The notes beneath the pieces are model-generated. The model saw nothing but the letters and a program-made list of their open reading frames with translations, ran no database searches and was not told where the DNA came from. The position numbers were made by a program, and so were the translations under genes. A stretch of DNA of 11,258 nt from NCBI GenBank assembly GCA_020859725.1, contig JAJBVR010000201.1, positions 1 to 11,258 on the forward strand. The letters are read 5' to 3'. Within the stretch, counting starts at the first letter, position 1; each line of letters opens with the position of its first letter. Shown one piece after another: positions 1 through 6,007 of the stretch. The DNA is from Clostridiales bacterium. GTDB lineage: Bacteria > Bacillota > Clostridia > Oscillospirales > Acutalibacteraceae.

Positions 1-7
1 GAATTTA

Positions 8-25
8 GATACATTTGTTTGTATC
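8..25. repeat. Short inverted repeat upstream of the collagen-like gene
   Basis: GATACA (8-13) and TGTATC (20-25) are perfect reverse complements separated by six bases, centred about 35 bases before the ATG at 52. It could be a small hairpin at the 5' end of the mRNA, an operator half-site pair, or chance in AT-rich DNA. The window begins only seven bases earlier, so no promoter context can be judged. Confidence 0.3.
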
Positions 26-51
26 AATTTAAAAAAACAGGGTGGGTAATA

Positions 52-708
52 ATGAATCATTATATAGGGTTTGACAGAAACTCAATTTGCTCTTCCTGCA
101 CTCAAAACACTGTAAGCTGTAATTGCTGCCGTGACGGCGCAACCGGCCCTACAGGGCCCACAGGGCCTACAGGACCTGCCGGAGGTCCGACCGGACCTAC
201 AGGAGCTACCGGAGCAACAGGCGCAACGGGACCGATGGGCTTAATCGGCCCAAGAGGTGTAACCTGGGCAACGGGAGCCACTGGCGCAACAGGCGCTCAA
301 GGTCCTGCAGGCGCACAAGGCACTGTAGGCGCACAAGGTCCTATCGGAGCCAAAGGACCTACCGGCGCAGACGGAGCAACAGGCGCAACGGGTGCAACGG
401 GACCTGCAGGATTGAGTGTAACGGGAGTTACCGGTCCAACCGGCCCAACAGGTATAACAGGGCCAACAGGCCCCACAGGTGACGCAGGCGCAGCCGGAGC
501 AACAGGCGCAACAGGACCAACAGGTCCCACAGGTGACGCAGGTGCAGTTGGTGCAACAGGCGCAACAGGTCCTACAGGTGCAACGGGTGCGACAGGTACA
601 GTCACTCCGGCAGCGGCAGTGGCGGATGCCACCAGCGCGGCAGATATTGTTACACAGTTTAATACACTCCTTGCCAATATGCGCGCTGCTGGTCTTTTAA
701 GCACCTGA
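52..708 (+). CDS. Collagen-like Gly-X-Thr repeat protein, probable spore-surface or cell-surface filament protein
   Basis: This 218-residue protein has three parts. Residues 1-28 are a Cys-rich head (Cys 13, 16, 23, 25, 26). Residues 29-182 are collagen-like Gly-X-Y triplets, mostly GAT and GPT. Residues 183-218 are an Ala-rich tail ending in a [21 protein letters not shown] segment, a tail I recognise from clostridial collagen-like proteins. No signal peptide or membrane segment is visible, which fits a protein deposited on the spore from the mother cell (BclA-like exosporium filaments are the family analogy); phage tail-fibre-like use is an alternative. The triplet pattern is broken at GPAGGPTG (residues 41-48), at Trp72 and in the GLSVTG segment. 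I chose ATG 52 because GGTGG lies 7-11 bases upstream; an in-frame TTG at 19 has no ribosome binding site. Role and location are inferred from composition. Confidence 0.8.
   Translation: MNHYIGFDRNSICSSCTQNTVSCNCCRDGATGPTGPTGPTGPAGGPTGPTGATGATGATGPMGLIGPRGVTWATGATGATGAQGPAGAQGTVGAQGPIGAKGPTGADGATGATGATGPAGLSVTGVTGPTGPTGITGPTGPTGDAGAAGATGATGPTGPTGDAGAVGATGATGPTGATGATGTVTPAAAVADATSAADIVTQFNTLLANMRAAGLLST
478..585 (+). repeat. Two tandem 54-bp repeats in the collagen-like gene
   Basis: Units 478-531 and 532-585 both begin GGTGACGCAGG and encode 18 residues starting GDAGA. They match at about 45 of 54 positions by eye, with most changes at third codon positions. This suggests an older unit duplication within the collagen-like region, the usual way such repeats lengthen or shorten. 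Confidence 0.7.
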
Positions 709-846
709 TAAAATATATGTAAAGAAATAAAAATTTTAAAATGTCGTATTGTAAAGCATTTATGAGTTTAATCTTAATTAGGATTTATATATTTATATTT
801 TGCTTTATATCATAATTGATTTATAGTTTTGAATTTAAAATTTTTC
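709..846. other. AT-rich non-coding spacer
   Basis: The 138 bases after the collagen-like stop codon are very AT-rich. I see no open frame of note, no RNA gene and no convincing promoter. They form the 3' untranslated region leading to the terminator at 847-890. Confidence 0.6.
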
Positions 847-890
847 CGCATTTTCACTGCTGTTAAAAGTGAAAATGCGTTTTTTATTTT
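847..890 (+). terminator. Rho-independent terminator of the collagen-like gene
   Basis: CGCATTTTCACT (847-858) pairs perfectly over 12 bp with AGTGAAAATGCG (868-879) around a nine-base loop. It is followed at once by a T-rich tail (six T, one A, four T; 880-890). It closes the upstream transcript and insulates it from the ribosomal protein promoter at 967. Confidence 0.9.
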
Positions 891-944
891 TCGGCAAAGT
901 CACTAAATATGCGCCTTGAACTTTGTGAAAAGCAACGAAAAAAC

Positions 945-1002
945 TTGAAATTTTTTCTTTTTTCTATTGACAAACCTATTTATTTAATATATAATAGGCA
1001 AG
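945..1002 (+). promoter_or_regulatory. Strong sigma-A promoter for the S10-spc operon
   Basis: TTGACA (967-972) and TATAAT (990-995) both match the housekeeping consensus exactly, with the ideal 17-base spacer. The preceding bases (about 945-966) are runs of T and A resembling an UP element. Predicted transcription start is about 1001-1003. It is the only strong promoter seen in the window and would drive all ribosomal genes here and secY. A perfect consensus fits the high expression these genes need. Confidence 0.92.
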
Positions 1003-1192
1003 CGTGTGAAAAGCTGTATATTTATGTTGCTATATAATAATGCGGTTTCACACATTCTCTTTTAAGATATGCGTTGATGCCGGAGGTGGCGCTTAACCCA
1101 AGCGGGAATTTCGGCGGAGTATGTCCGATTTTAAACCGGGCGAAATCATACTGTTATTCTTACCGTTGCAGATGACTTGCGAACATCTGCAT

Positions 1193-1261
1193 CCGTGTGT
1201 TTAATTATGCCCGAATGATTTTATCATTCGGTTTTTAAAAACAGACTTTTGAAACACACGG
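1193..1261 (+). promoter_or_regulatory. 10-bp long-range helix enclosing the attenuator
   Basis: CCGTGTGTTT (1193-1202) and AAACACACGG (1252-1261) are exact reverse complements, 49 bases apart, with the terminator hairpin 1211-1231 between them. The 3' strand lies beyond the terminator, so this helix can only form in transcripts that read through. It may stabilise the read-through RNA or present a binding site. Confidence 0.6.
1211..1236 (+). terminator. Intrinsic-terminator-like attenuator in the rpsJ leader
   Basis: CCGAATGAT (1211-1219) and ATCATTCGG (1223-1231) form a perfect 9-bp stem with a TTT loop, followed by five T (1232-1236). It lies after the operon promoter and 85 bases before the rpsJ ATG. 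Termination here would release an RNA of about 230 nt and shut off the whole operon. The T-run is short and the stem AT-rich, so partial termination is more likely than a full stop. Confidence 0.75.
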
Positions 1262-1321
1262 CGGGGTGGTTTGAAATAAACGGTAAAGACTCGCACCAAT
1301 ATTTTTCAGGAGGAAAAGTAA

Positions 1322-1636
1322 ATGGCAGCAAGCAAAGTTAAAATTCGCATCAGACTTAAAGGCTACGATCATAATCTTGTTGATCAGGCGGCTGAAAAAA
1401 TTGTTGAAACAGCTAAGGCCACAGGCGCTCAGGTAAGCGGTCCTATTCCGCTTCCCACAGAAAAAGAAGTTATTACAATTCTTCGCGCGGTTCACAAGTA
1501 TAAAGACAGCCGTGAACAGTTTGAGCAAAGAACACACAAAAGACTCATTGACATTCTCAGACCTTCAAACAAAACCGTTGAGGCGCTGACAAGTCTTGAG
1601 CTCCCGGCAGGCGTTGAAATAGAAATTAAATTATAA
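1322..1636 (+). CDS. rpsJ: 30S ribosomal protein S10 (NusE)
   Basis: S10 sits in the 30S head and, as NusE, pairs with NusB in transcription antitermination on rRNA. The 104-residue length is normal. The family signature is clear: [10 protein letters not shown] (40-49) then [16 protein letters not shown] (51-66) and THKRLIDI (71-78). The loop reads [12 protein letters not shown] where E. coli-type proteins have RSPHVNKKSREQ; I recognise the [12 protein letters not shown] form from Clostridia. The start is fixed by AGGAGG at 1308-1313, eight bases before the ATG. It is the first gene after the promoter and long leader, so any control in the leader acts here first. Confidence 0.98.
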   Translation: MAASKVKIRIRLKGYDHNLVDQAAEKIVETAKATGAQVSGPIPLPTEKEVITILRAVHKYKDSREQFEQRTHKRLIDILRPSNKTVEALTSLELPAGVEIEIKL

Positions 1637-1647
1637 TATTCGATTCG

Positions 1648-1675
1648 CTTGACGAGGTCAAGTTGGGAAACCAAC
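1648..1675 (+). promoter_or_regulatory. Two adjacent small hairpins in the rpsJ-rplC spacer
   Basis: CTTGAC (1648-1653) pairs with GTCAAG (1657-1662) over a GAG loop. GTTGG (1662-1666) pairs with CCAAC (1671-1675) over a GAAA tetraloop; G1662 can serve only one of the two. They lie nine bases before the rplC ribosome binding site AAGGAGG (1684-1690). There is no T-run, so this is not a terminator. It could be a processing or protein-binding element; function unknown. Confidence 0.55.
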
Positions 1676-1697
1676 CAATAACCAAGGAGGAAATAAT

Positions 1698-2330
1698 ATG
1701 AAAAAAGGTCTAATCGGAAAGAAAATCGGCATGACCCAGATTTCTGATGAAAAGGGAAAAGTAATTCCCGTAACAGTAGTTGAAGCGGGTCCGTGCGTGG
1801 TTGTTCAGAAAAAGACAATGGAGAATGACGGCTATGAAGCGGTTCAGGTAGGCTTCGGTGATGTTAAAGTAAACAAAATCAATAAGCCTATGAAAGGCTA
1901 TTTCGCTAAAAATGACGTTGCTCCTAAAAAAACACTTAAAGAATTTCGTCTTGAAGATTGCTCATCGGTTAATGTGGGCGATATTATTAAGGCGGATACA
2001 TTTGAAGCGGGAGAGGTTGTTGATGTTAAAGGCACATCAAAGGACCACGGAACCGCAGGCGCGATTAAGCGCTGGAATTTTTCCAGACTCCGTGAAAGCC
2101 ACGGCACCGGTCCTAACGCGCGCCATCAGGGTTCACTCGGCGCTTGCTCAAGCCCGTCAAGAGTTTTCAAAGGCAGAAAAATGGCAGGTCATTACGGTCA
2201 CGAAACAGTAACAATTCAAAACCTTACGGTTGCAAAGGTTGACGCTGATAATAATCTTATTGCAATCAAAGGCGCGGTTCCGGGCCCCAAGGGCGGAATT
2301 GTTGTTATTGCAGACGCTGTTAAAGCTTAA
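1698..2330 (+). CDS. rplC: 50S ribosomal protein L3
   Basis: L3 is a primary 23S rRNA binder whose long extension reaches towards the peptidyl transferase centre. At 210 residues it is normal length. Recognisable parts are the N-terminal [15 protein letters not shown], the extension [20 protein letters not shown] (111-130), the tip [21 protein letters not shown] (145-165, C-terminal half of the loop) and the closing GAVPGPKGG. The tip has Ala-Cys at 149-150, where E. coli L3 has GQNQ with the glutamine methylated by PrmB, so that modification site appears absent; I have seen the ACSSPS form in Clostridia. The start is set by AAGGAGG at 1684-1690. The gene is 61 bases after rpsJ and 17 before rplD. 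Confidence 0.98.
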   Translation: MKKGLIGKKIGMTQISDEKGKVIPVTVVEAGPCVVVQKKTMENDGYEAVQVGFGDVKVNKINKPMKGYFAKNDVAPKKTLKEFRLEDCSSVNVGDIIKADTFEAGEVVDVKGTSKDHGTAGAIKRWNFSRLRESHGTGPNARHQGSLGACSSPSRVFKGRKMAGHYGHETVTIQNLTVAKVDADNNLIAIKGAVPGPKGGIVVIADAVKA

Positions 2331-2347
2331 GGAAAGGAGAGAAAAAT

Positions 2348-2971
2348 ATGGCACAGGTTCAGGTTTATAACCAGGAAGGTCGTAAAACTTCAAAATTAGA
2401 ACTTGCAGATTCTGTTTTCGGTATTGAGCCGAATGAATATGCAATGCATCTTGCAGTTGTCAGCTATCTTGCGGCACAGCGCCAGGGCACACAGTCTACT
2501 CTCACTCGTTCCGAAGTATCAGGCGGCGGTGCAAAGCCTTGGAGACAAAAGGGTACAGGTCGTGCACGTCAGGGTTCAACGAGAAGCCCTCAATGGACTC
2601 ACGGCGGTATTGCTCTTGGTCCTAAGCCCAGAAAGTATAAAGTAAACATCAATAAGAAAGTTAAAAGGCTTGCTATGAAATCCGCTCTTTCATCAAAAGT
2701 AGCTCAATCCGAAATGATTGTTATTAACAAGGTTGAGCTTGAGGAAATTAAAACAAAAGCGGTTTCTGAAATCCTTTCAAAGCTTAAAACAGGAAAGAAA
2801 GTTCTTATTGTTCTTGCTGAAAATGATGAAAAAATTTACAAAAGCGCCCGCAATATTCAAGGCGTAAAGGTTGTTACGGTAAACACGCTTTGCGTTTATG
2901 ATATTCTTAATTGCAGCAATTTTGTTGTGCTTAAGGATGCGGCAAAGAAAATTGAGGAGGTATATGCATAA
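2348..2971 (+). CDS. rplD: 50S ribosomal protein L4
   Basis: L4 binds 23S rRNA early in assembly, and its long loop lines the exit tunnel with L22. The 207-residue length is normal. The tunnel loop is clear: GGGAKPWRQKGTGRARQGS at about 59-77, then PQWTHGGIALGPKPRKY. The KPWRQKGTGRAR stretch, where macrolide resistance changes occur, looks wild type. In E. coli L4 also represses its own operon through the S10 leader; whether it acts on the leader at 1002-1321 is open. AAAGGAG (2333-2339) sets the start. The stop codon overlaps the rplW start by one base (TAATG, 2969-2973). Confidence 0.98.
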   Translation: MAQVQVYNQEGRKTSKLELADSVFGIEPNEYAMHLAVVSYLAAQRQGTQSTLTRSEVSGGGAKPWRQKGTGRARQGSTRSPQWTHGGIALGPKPRKYKVNINKKVKRLAMKSALSSKVAQSEMIVINKVELEEIKTKAVSEILSKLKTGKKVLIVLAENDEKIYKSARNIQGVKVVTVNTLCVYDILNCSNFVVLKDAAKKIEEVYA

Positions 2972-3267
2972 TGAAAACAGCACATGACATTATCATTAAG
3001 CCTGTAATCACTGAAGAATCAATGACGGGACTTATGATTAAAAAATATACCTTCAAAGTTGCAAAGGACGCAAATAAAATTGAAATTGCTAAAGCTATAG
3101 AAGAGGTTTTCCCGGGCACAAAGGTTGCAAAGGTAAATACAATTAATGTTCGCGGCCGTGAACGCCGCCAGGGAGTTCACAGCGGTTACACACCCTCATG
3201 GAAAAAGGCAATAGTTACTTTGACTGAGGATTCCAAGGAAATTGAATTTTTCAATGATATGATGTAA
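2971..3267 (+). CDS. rplW: 50S ribosomal protein L23
   Basis: L23 lies at the tunnel exit and is the docking site for trigger factor and the signal recognition particle. It has 98 residues, normal for the family. The N-terminal DIIIKPVITEESM (6-18) is the family signature, with acidic residues near the factor-docking position. The Arg-rich RGRERRQGVHSGYTPSWKKA segment is the rRNA-binding extension. Its ribosome binding site, GAGGAGG (2954-2960), lies inside the end of rplD and the ATG overlaps the rplD stop by one base, so translation is probably coupled. L23 is followed by a 102-base spacer before rplB, one of the longest in the operon. Confidence 0.97.
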   Translation: MKTAHDIIIKPVITEESMTGLMIKKYTFKVAKDANKIEIAKAIEEVFPGTKVAKVNTINVRGRERRQGVHSGYTPSWKKAIVTLTEDSKEIEFFNDMM

Positions 3268-3322
3268 TTGCTTTTGATTATATATAGTATATGCAGATTG
3301 AGACATTTGAATGATGAGGTAT

Positions 3323-3340
3323 GAAGGGTGCCATCCCTTC
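3323..3340 (+). promoter_or_regulatory. Hairpin in the rplW-rplB spacer
   Basis: GAAGGG (3323-3328) and CCCTTC (3335-3340) form a perfect 6-bp stem with a six-base loop, 30 bases before the rplB ATG. No T-run follows, so it is not an intrinsic terminator. The rest of the 102-base spacer (3268-3369) is AT-rich with no convincing promoter. Possibly a processing or translation-control hairpin; otherwise unexplained. Confidence 0.45.
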
Positions 3341-3369
3341 GCAAAGTTATTCAGAAAGGAAAAATAATA

Positions 3370-4203
3370 ATGGCTATTAAAAATTACAAGCCGACTACTC
3401 CTTCAAGAAGAAATATGTCGGTTACAGATTATTCTTCCCTCTCAAAAGTTGCTCCTGAAAGATCCTTGCTTGAGCCTATAAGCAAAAAATCAGGCCGTAA
3501 CTCTTACGGAAGAATTACCGTTCGCCACCGCGGCGGCGGAAACAGAAGAAAATATCGTGTTGTTGATTTCAAACGCCAGAAATTTGATATTCCGGCGACC
3601 GTTAAATCAATTGAATACGATCCAAACCGTTCTGCTCATATTGCTCTTATTCAGTATGAGGACGGGGTTAAGAGCTATATAATCGCTCCTGAAGGTCTTA
3701 AGATAGGCGCAACTGTTGTTGCAGGTCCCAAATCCGATATTGTAGCGGGAAATGCTCTTCCACTCAGAAATATCCCGGTTGGTACAATCGTTCACAATGT
3801 TGAGCTTTATCCGGGCAGAGGCGCACAGCTTGCCCGTTCAGCCGGAAACAGCGCTCAGCTTATGGCGCTGGAAGGTTCTTATGCGCTTTTAAGACTCCCT
3901 TCGGGAGAATTGAGAAATGTTCCTGCCGATTGTATGGCTACAATAGGTGTGGTAGGAAACACAGACCACGCTAATGTTAAGCTTGGCAAAGCCGGACGTA
4001 AGCGCAATATGGGTTGGCGTCCTACCGTTCGCGGCTCTGTTATGAACCCGAACGACCATCCGCACGGCGGTGGTGAAGGCAAATCTCCTATCGGTCGTCC
4101 CGGCCCTGTTACTCCTTGGGGTAAACCGGCGCTCGGATATAAGACGCGCAATAAGAAAAAGTTGTCAAATAAATTGATTGTAAGACGCCGTAACGGCAAA
4201 TAA
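3370..4203 (+). CDS. rplB: 50S ribosomal protein L2
   Basis: L2 is needed for subunit joining and contacts the peptidyl transferase region. From ATG 3370 it is 277 residues, the usual length. An in-frame start at 3328 would add 14 residues that L2 proteins lack, and it lies in a hairpin. The start at 3370 has AAAGGA ten bases upstream and gives the canonical [15 protein letters not shown]-terminus. The C-terminal signature [14 protein letters not shown] is present, and His230 matches the conserved active-region histidine (His229 in E. coli). The C-terminus ends in a basic [10 protein letters not shown] tail. It precedes rpsS by 19 bases. Confidence 0.98.
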   Translation: MAIKNYKPTTPSRRNMSVTDYSSLSKVAPERSLLEPISKKSGRNSYGRITVRHRGGGNRRKYRVVDFKRQKFDIPATVKSIEYDPNRSAHIALIQYEDGVKSYIIAPEGLKIGATVVAGPKSDIVAGNALPLRNIPVGTIVHNVELYPGRGAQLARSAGNSAQLMALEGSYALLRLPSGELRNVPADCMATIGVVGNTDHANVKLGKAGRKRNMGWRPTVRGSVMNPNDHPHGGGEGKSPIGRPGPVTPWGKPALGYKTRNKKKLSNKLIVRRRNGK

Positions 4204-4222
4204 GAAGAAAGGAGAAGATTAA

Positions 4223-4495
4223 ATGAGTAGAAGTACTAAAAAAGGCTATTATGTTGAAGACAGCCTTTATAAAAAAGTTGCTGCTCTTAATGATAAGGGC
4301 GATAAGCAGGTTATTAAAACTTGGTCAAGAAGTTCAACAATCTTCCCTGAATTCGTTGGGCACACGTTTGCCGTTCATGACGGAAGAAAGCATGTTCCTG
4401 TATATGTTACAGAGGATATGGTTGGACATAAACTCGGCGAATTTGTGCCGACAAGAACATTCCGCGGCCATGCAGGCTCAAAGACATCTAAGTAA
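4223..4495 (+). CDS. rpsS: 30S ribosomal protein S19
   Basis: S19 binds 16S rRNA in the 30S head with S13 and touches the A-site finger of the large subunit. It has 90 residues, as expected. The N-terminal [15 protein letters not shown], the [18 protein letters not shown] core (32-49) and the C-terminal [17 protein letters not shown] (69-85) are family hallmarks. The ribosome binding site is AAAGGAG just after the rplB stop. It is followed by rplV after 19 bases. Confidence 0.98.
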   Translation: MSRSTKKGYYVEDSLYKKVAALNDKGDKQVIKTWSRSSTIFPEFVGHTFAVHDGRKHVPVYVTEDMVGHKLGEFVPTRTFRGHAGSKTSK

Positions 4496-4514
4496 TTGAA
4501 AGGAGAATTAAACT

Positions 4515-4853
4515 ATGGAAGCAACTGCTAAAGCAACATACGTTCGTATTTCTCCCCGAAAGGTGCAGATTGTTCTTGATTTAATAAGAAATCAGCCTTG
4601 CGATAAGGCAATGGCTATTCTTAAGCACACACCTAAGGCTGCTACAGAACCTCTTTCCAAGGTTCTTAAATCAGCAATGGCTAATGCGGAGAATAACAAC
4701 AATATGGACGTATCCAGATTATATGTAAGCTACTGTAATGTAACAGCCGGCCCAACTCTTAAAAGAATACAGCCGAGAGCACAGGGCAGGGCGTACAGAA
4801 TAAATAAAAGAACATCACATATTACCATTACCGTTAAGGAAATGGAAGATTAA
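4515..4853 (+). CDS. rplV: 50S ribosomal protein L22
   Basis: L22 contacts all six domains of 23S rRNA, and its beta-hairpin forms part of the exit-tunnel constriction opposite L4. It has 112 residues, normal length. The N-terminal [17 protein letters not shown] (9-25) and the hairpin region [20 protein letters not shown] (81-100) identify it. The hairpin shows no insertion or deletion of the kind linked to macrolide resistance. AAAGGAG upstream fixes the start. Stop to rpsC start is 18 bases. Confidence 0.98.
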   Translation: MEATAKATYVRISPRKVQIVLDLIRNQPCDKAMAILKHTPKAATEPLSKVLKSAMANAENNNNMDVSRLYVSYCNVTAGPTLKRIQPRAQGRAYRINKRTSHITITVKEMED

Positions 4854-4871
4854 GCGAGGAGGAAAAGTTAA

Positions 4872-5585
4872 ATGGGACAGAAATGTAATCCAACCGGTTT
4901 AAGAATCGGCGTTATTAAAAACTGGGACTCCCGCTGGTATGCAAAGAAGGGCGATTTTGCAGATACTCTTTATGAAGATTATAAGCTTCGTAATTATTTG
5001 CTTGAAACCCTTAAGAGCGCAGGTGTTCCTAAAATTGAAATTGAGCGCGATTCAAAGAGAATCAGAATTAATATTCACTGTGCAAAGCCGGGTATGGTTA
5101 TCGGCAAGCAGGGCGCGGAAATCGAAAAGCTAAAAGCAATATGCGCCAAGAAGCTCGGCAGAAATGCAGACGAGGTGTTCCTTAATATTATTGAAATTAA
5201 GCAGCCTGATCTTAACGCCGCTCTTGTGGCGCAAAGCATTGCCACTCAGCTTGAAAAGCGTGTTTCTTTCCGCCGTGCTGTTAAGCAGGCTATCCGTAAT
5301 ACCATGAGGCTCGGCGCCCGCGGTATTAAAGTTCAGGTTTCAGGTCGTATAGGCGGTGCGGAAATCGCGCGTTCTGAAACTTATAAGGAGGGTACTATTC
5401 CTCTTCAAACTATCCGTGCGGATATTGATTACGGCACTGCCGAGGCAGCAACAACTTACGGCCGTATCGGTGTTAAAACATGGATATATCAGGGCGAGGT
5501 TCTTCGCGAGAGCAGAAATAAGCCTCAAAGAAGAAATAATAATCGCCGCAGAGATAATCGCCGAAAGGAAGGAGGAAATCAATAA
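4872..5585 (+). CDS. rpsC: 30S ribosomal protein S3
   Basis: S3 lies at the mRNA entry side of the 30S and contributes to mRNA helicase activity. An N-terminal [13 protein letters not shown] is followed by a KH domain with the GKQG loop at 78-81, then the C-terminal domain including [12 protein letters not shown]. At 237 residues it is about 20 longer than the B. subtilis protein. The excess is an Asn/Arg-rich basic tail (about 220-237, [16 protein letters not shown]). The last codons of this tail also carry the GGAGG ribosome binding site of rplP, and the stop overlaps the rplP ATG (TAATG). The start is set by GAGGAGG upstream of 4872. Confidence 0.98.
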   Translation: MGQKCNPTGLRIGVIKNWDSRWYAKKGDFADTLYEDYKLRNYLLETLKSAGVPKIEIERDSKRIRINIHCAKPGMVIGKQGAEIEKLKAICAKKLGRNADEVFLNIIEIKQPDLNAALVAQSIATQLEKRVSFRRAVKQAIRNTMRLGARGIKVQVSGRIGGAEIARSETYKEGTIPLQTIRADIDYGTAEAATTYGRIGVKTWIYQGEVLRESRNKPQRRNNNRRRDNRRKEGGNQ

Positions 5586-6007
5586 TGCTCTTACCAAAGC
5601 GTGTTAAGCATCGTAAGCAGCACAGAGGTCGTATGACCGGTGAAGCTACAAGAGGCAATAAAGTAACATACGGTCAGTATGGTTTGCAGGCAATTGAGCC
5701 TGCGTGGATTACAGCCGCTCAGATTGAGGCGGCACGTATAGCAATGACTCGTTATACAAAGCGTGGCGGTCAAGTTTGGATTAAGATTTTCCCTGACAAG
5801 CCAATCACTGCAAGACCTGCCGATACCCGTATGGGTAAAGGTAAAGGTAACGTTGACTACTGGGTATCGGTAGTTAAGCCGGGCAGAGTTATGTTTGAAC
5901 TCGGCGGAGTTGATGAAGAGGTTGCGCGCGAGGCTATGCGCCTTGCAGCTAATAAACTTCCTATCAAGTGTAAATTCGTAGTTAAGGAAGAGGGAGGCGA
6001 GCAGTAA
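5585..6007 (+). CDS. rplP: 50S ribosomal protein L16
   Basis: L16 organises the A-site region of the large subunit and is required late in 50S assembly. It is 140 residues, normal. Clear signatures are [15 protein letters not shown] at the N-terminus and [13 protein letters not shown] (82-94); Arg82 is the conserved arginine of that loop. The C-terminal [17 protein letters not shown] helix region is also typical. The start overlaps the rpsC stop by one base and its ribosome binding site lies within rpsC, so translation is likely coupled. Its own stop overlaps the rpmC start in the same way. Confidence 0.98.
   Translation: MLLPKRVKHRKQHRGRMTGEATRGNKVTYGQYGLQAIEPAWITAAQIEAARIAMTRYTKRGGQVWIKIFPDKPITARPADTRMGKGKGNVDYWVSVVKPGRVMFELGGVDEEVAREAMRLAANKLPIKCKFVVKEEGGEQ

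Larger units (their letters stand above)
1002..1321 (+). promoter_or_regulatory. Long structured 5' leader of the rpsJ operon, candidate cis-regulatory RNA
   Basis: About 320 nt separate the predicted start site from the rpsJ ATG. Helices visible by eye are: 1004-1011 with 1046-1053 (8 bp); 1079-1085 with 1109-1115 (four Watson-Crick pairs then weak ones), capped by CGCTT/AAGCG 1090-1094 with 1100-1104; 1118-1122 with 1148-1152, continuing as 1123-1127 with 1137-1141; 1167-1174 with 1184-1191 (8 bp, loop ACTTGCGAA); and 1193-1202 with 1252-1261 (10 bp) enclosing a terminator-like hairpin. Such a leader before a ribosomal protein operon suggests feedback control of elongation into the operon. 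In E. coli, protein L4 does this at the S10 leader, but I see no sequence resemblance to that RNA and cannot assign a ligand. Confidence 0.72.

Noticed and set aside
19..51. Earlier TTG start for the collagen-like gene
   Set aside because: It has no ribosome binding site, and ATG 52 has GGTGG at a proper distance.
133..600. Possible CRISPR-like or non-coding repeat array
   Set aside because: The repeats are in frame, vary at third codon positions and encode Gly-X-Y triplets; there is no repeat-spacer alternation.
297..704. Long antisense open frame opposite the collagen-like repeats
   Set aside because: It is rich in Pro, Val and Ala simply because it is the complement of Gly-X-Thr codons. 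It has no ribosome binding site, and the repeat composition keeps the frame open.
1002..1321. T-box, classic riboswitch, 6S, SRP or tmRNA in the rpsJ leader
   Set aside because: I looked for their hallmark motifs (for example the SRP GGAAG loop region and the T-box bulge) and did not see them; a covariance search is still needed.
3328..3369. Upstream in-frame start for L2
   Set aside because: It would add 14 residues absent from the family and start within a hairpin; ATG 3370 gives the canonical N-terminus.
4251..4499. Overlapping +1 frame within rpsS
   Set aside because: Shadow frame of a certain S19 gene; it resembles no family I know and has no ribosome binding site.
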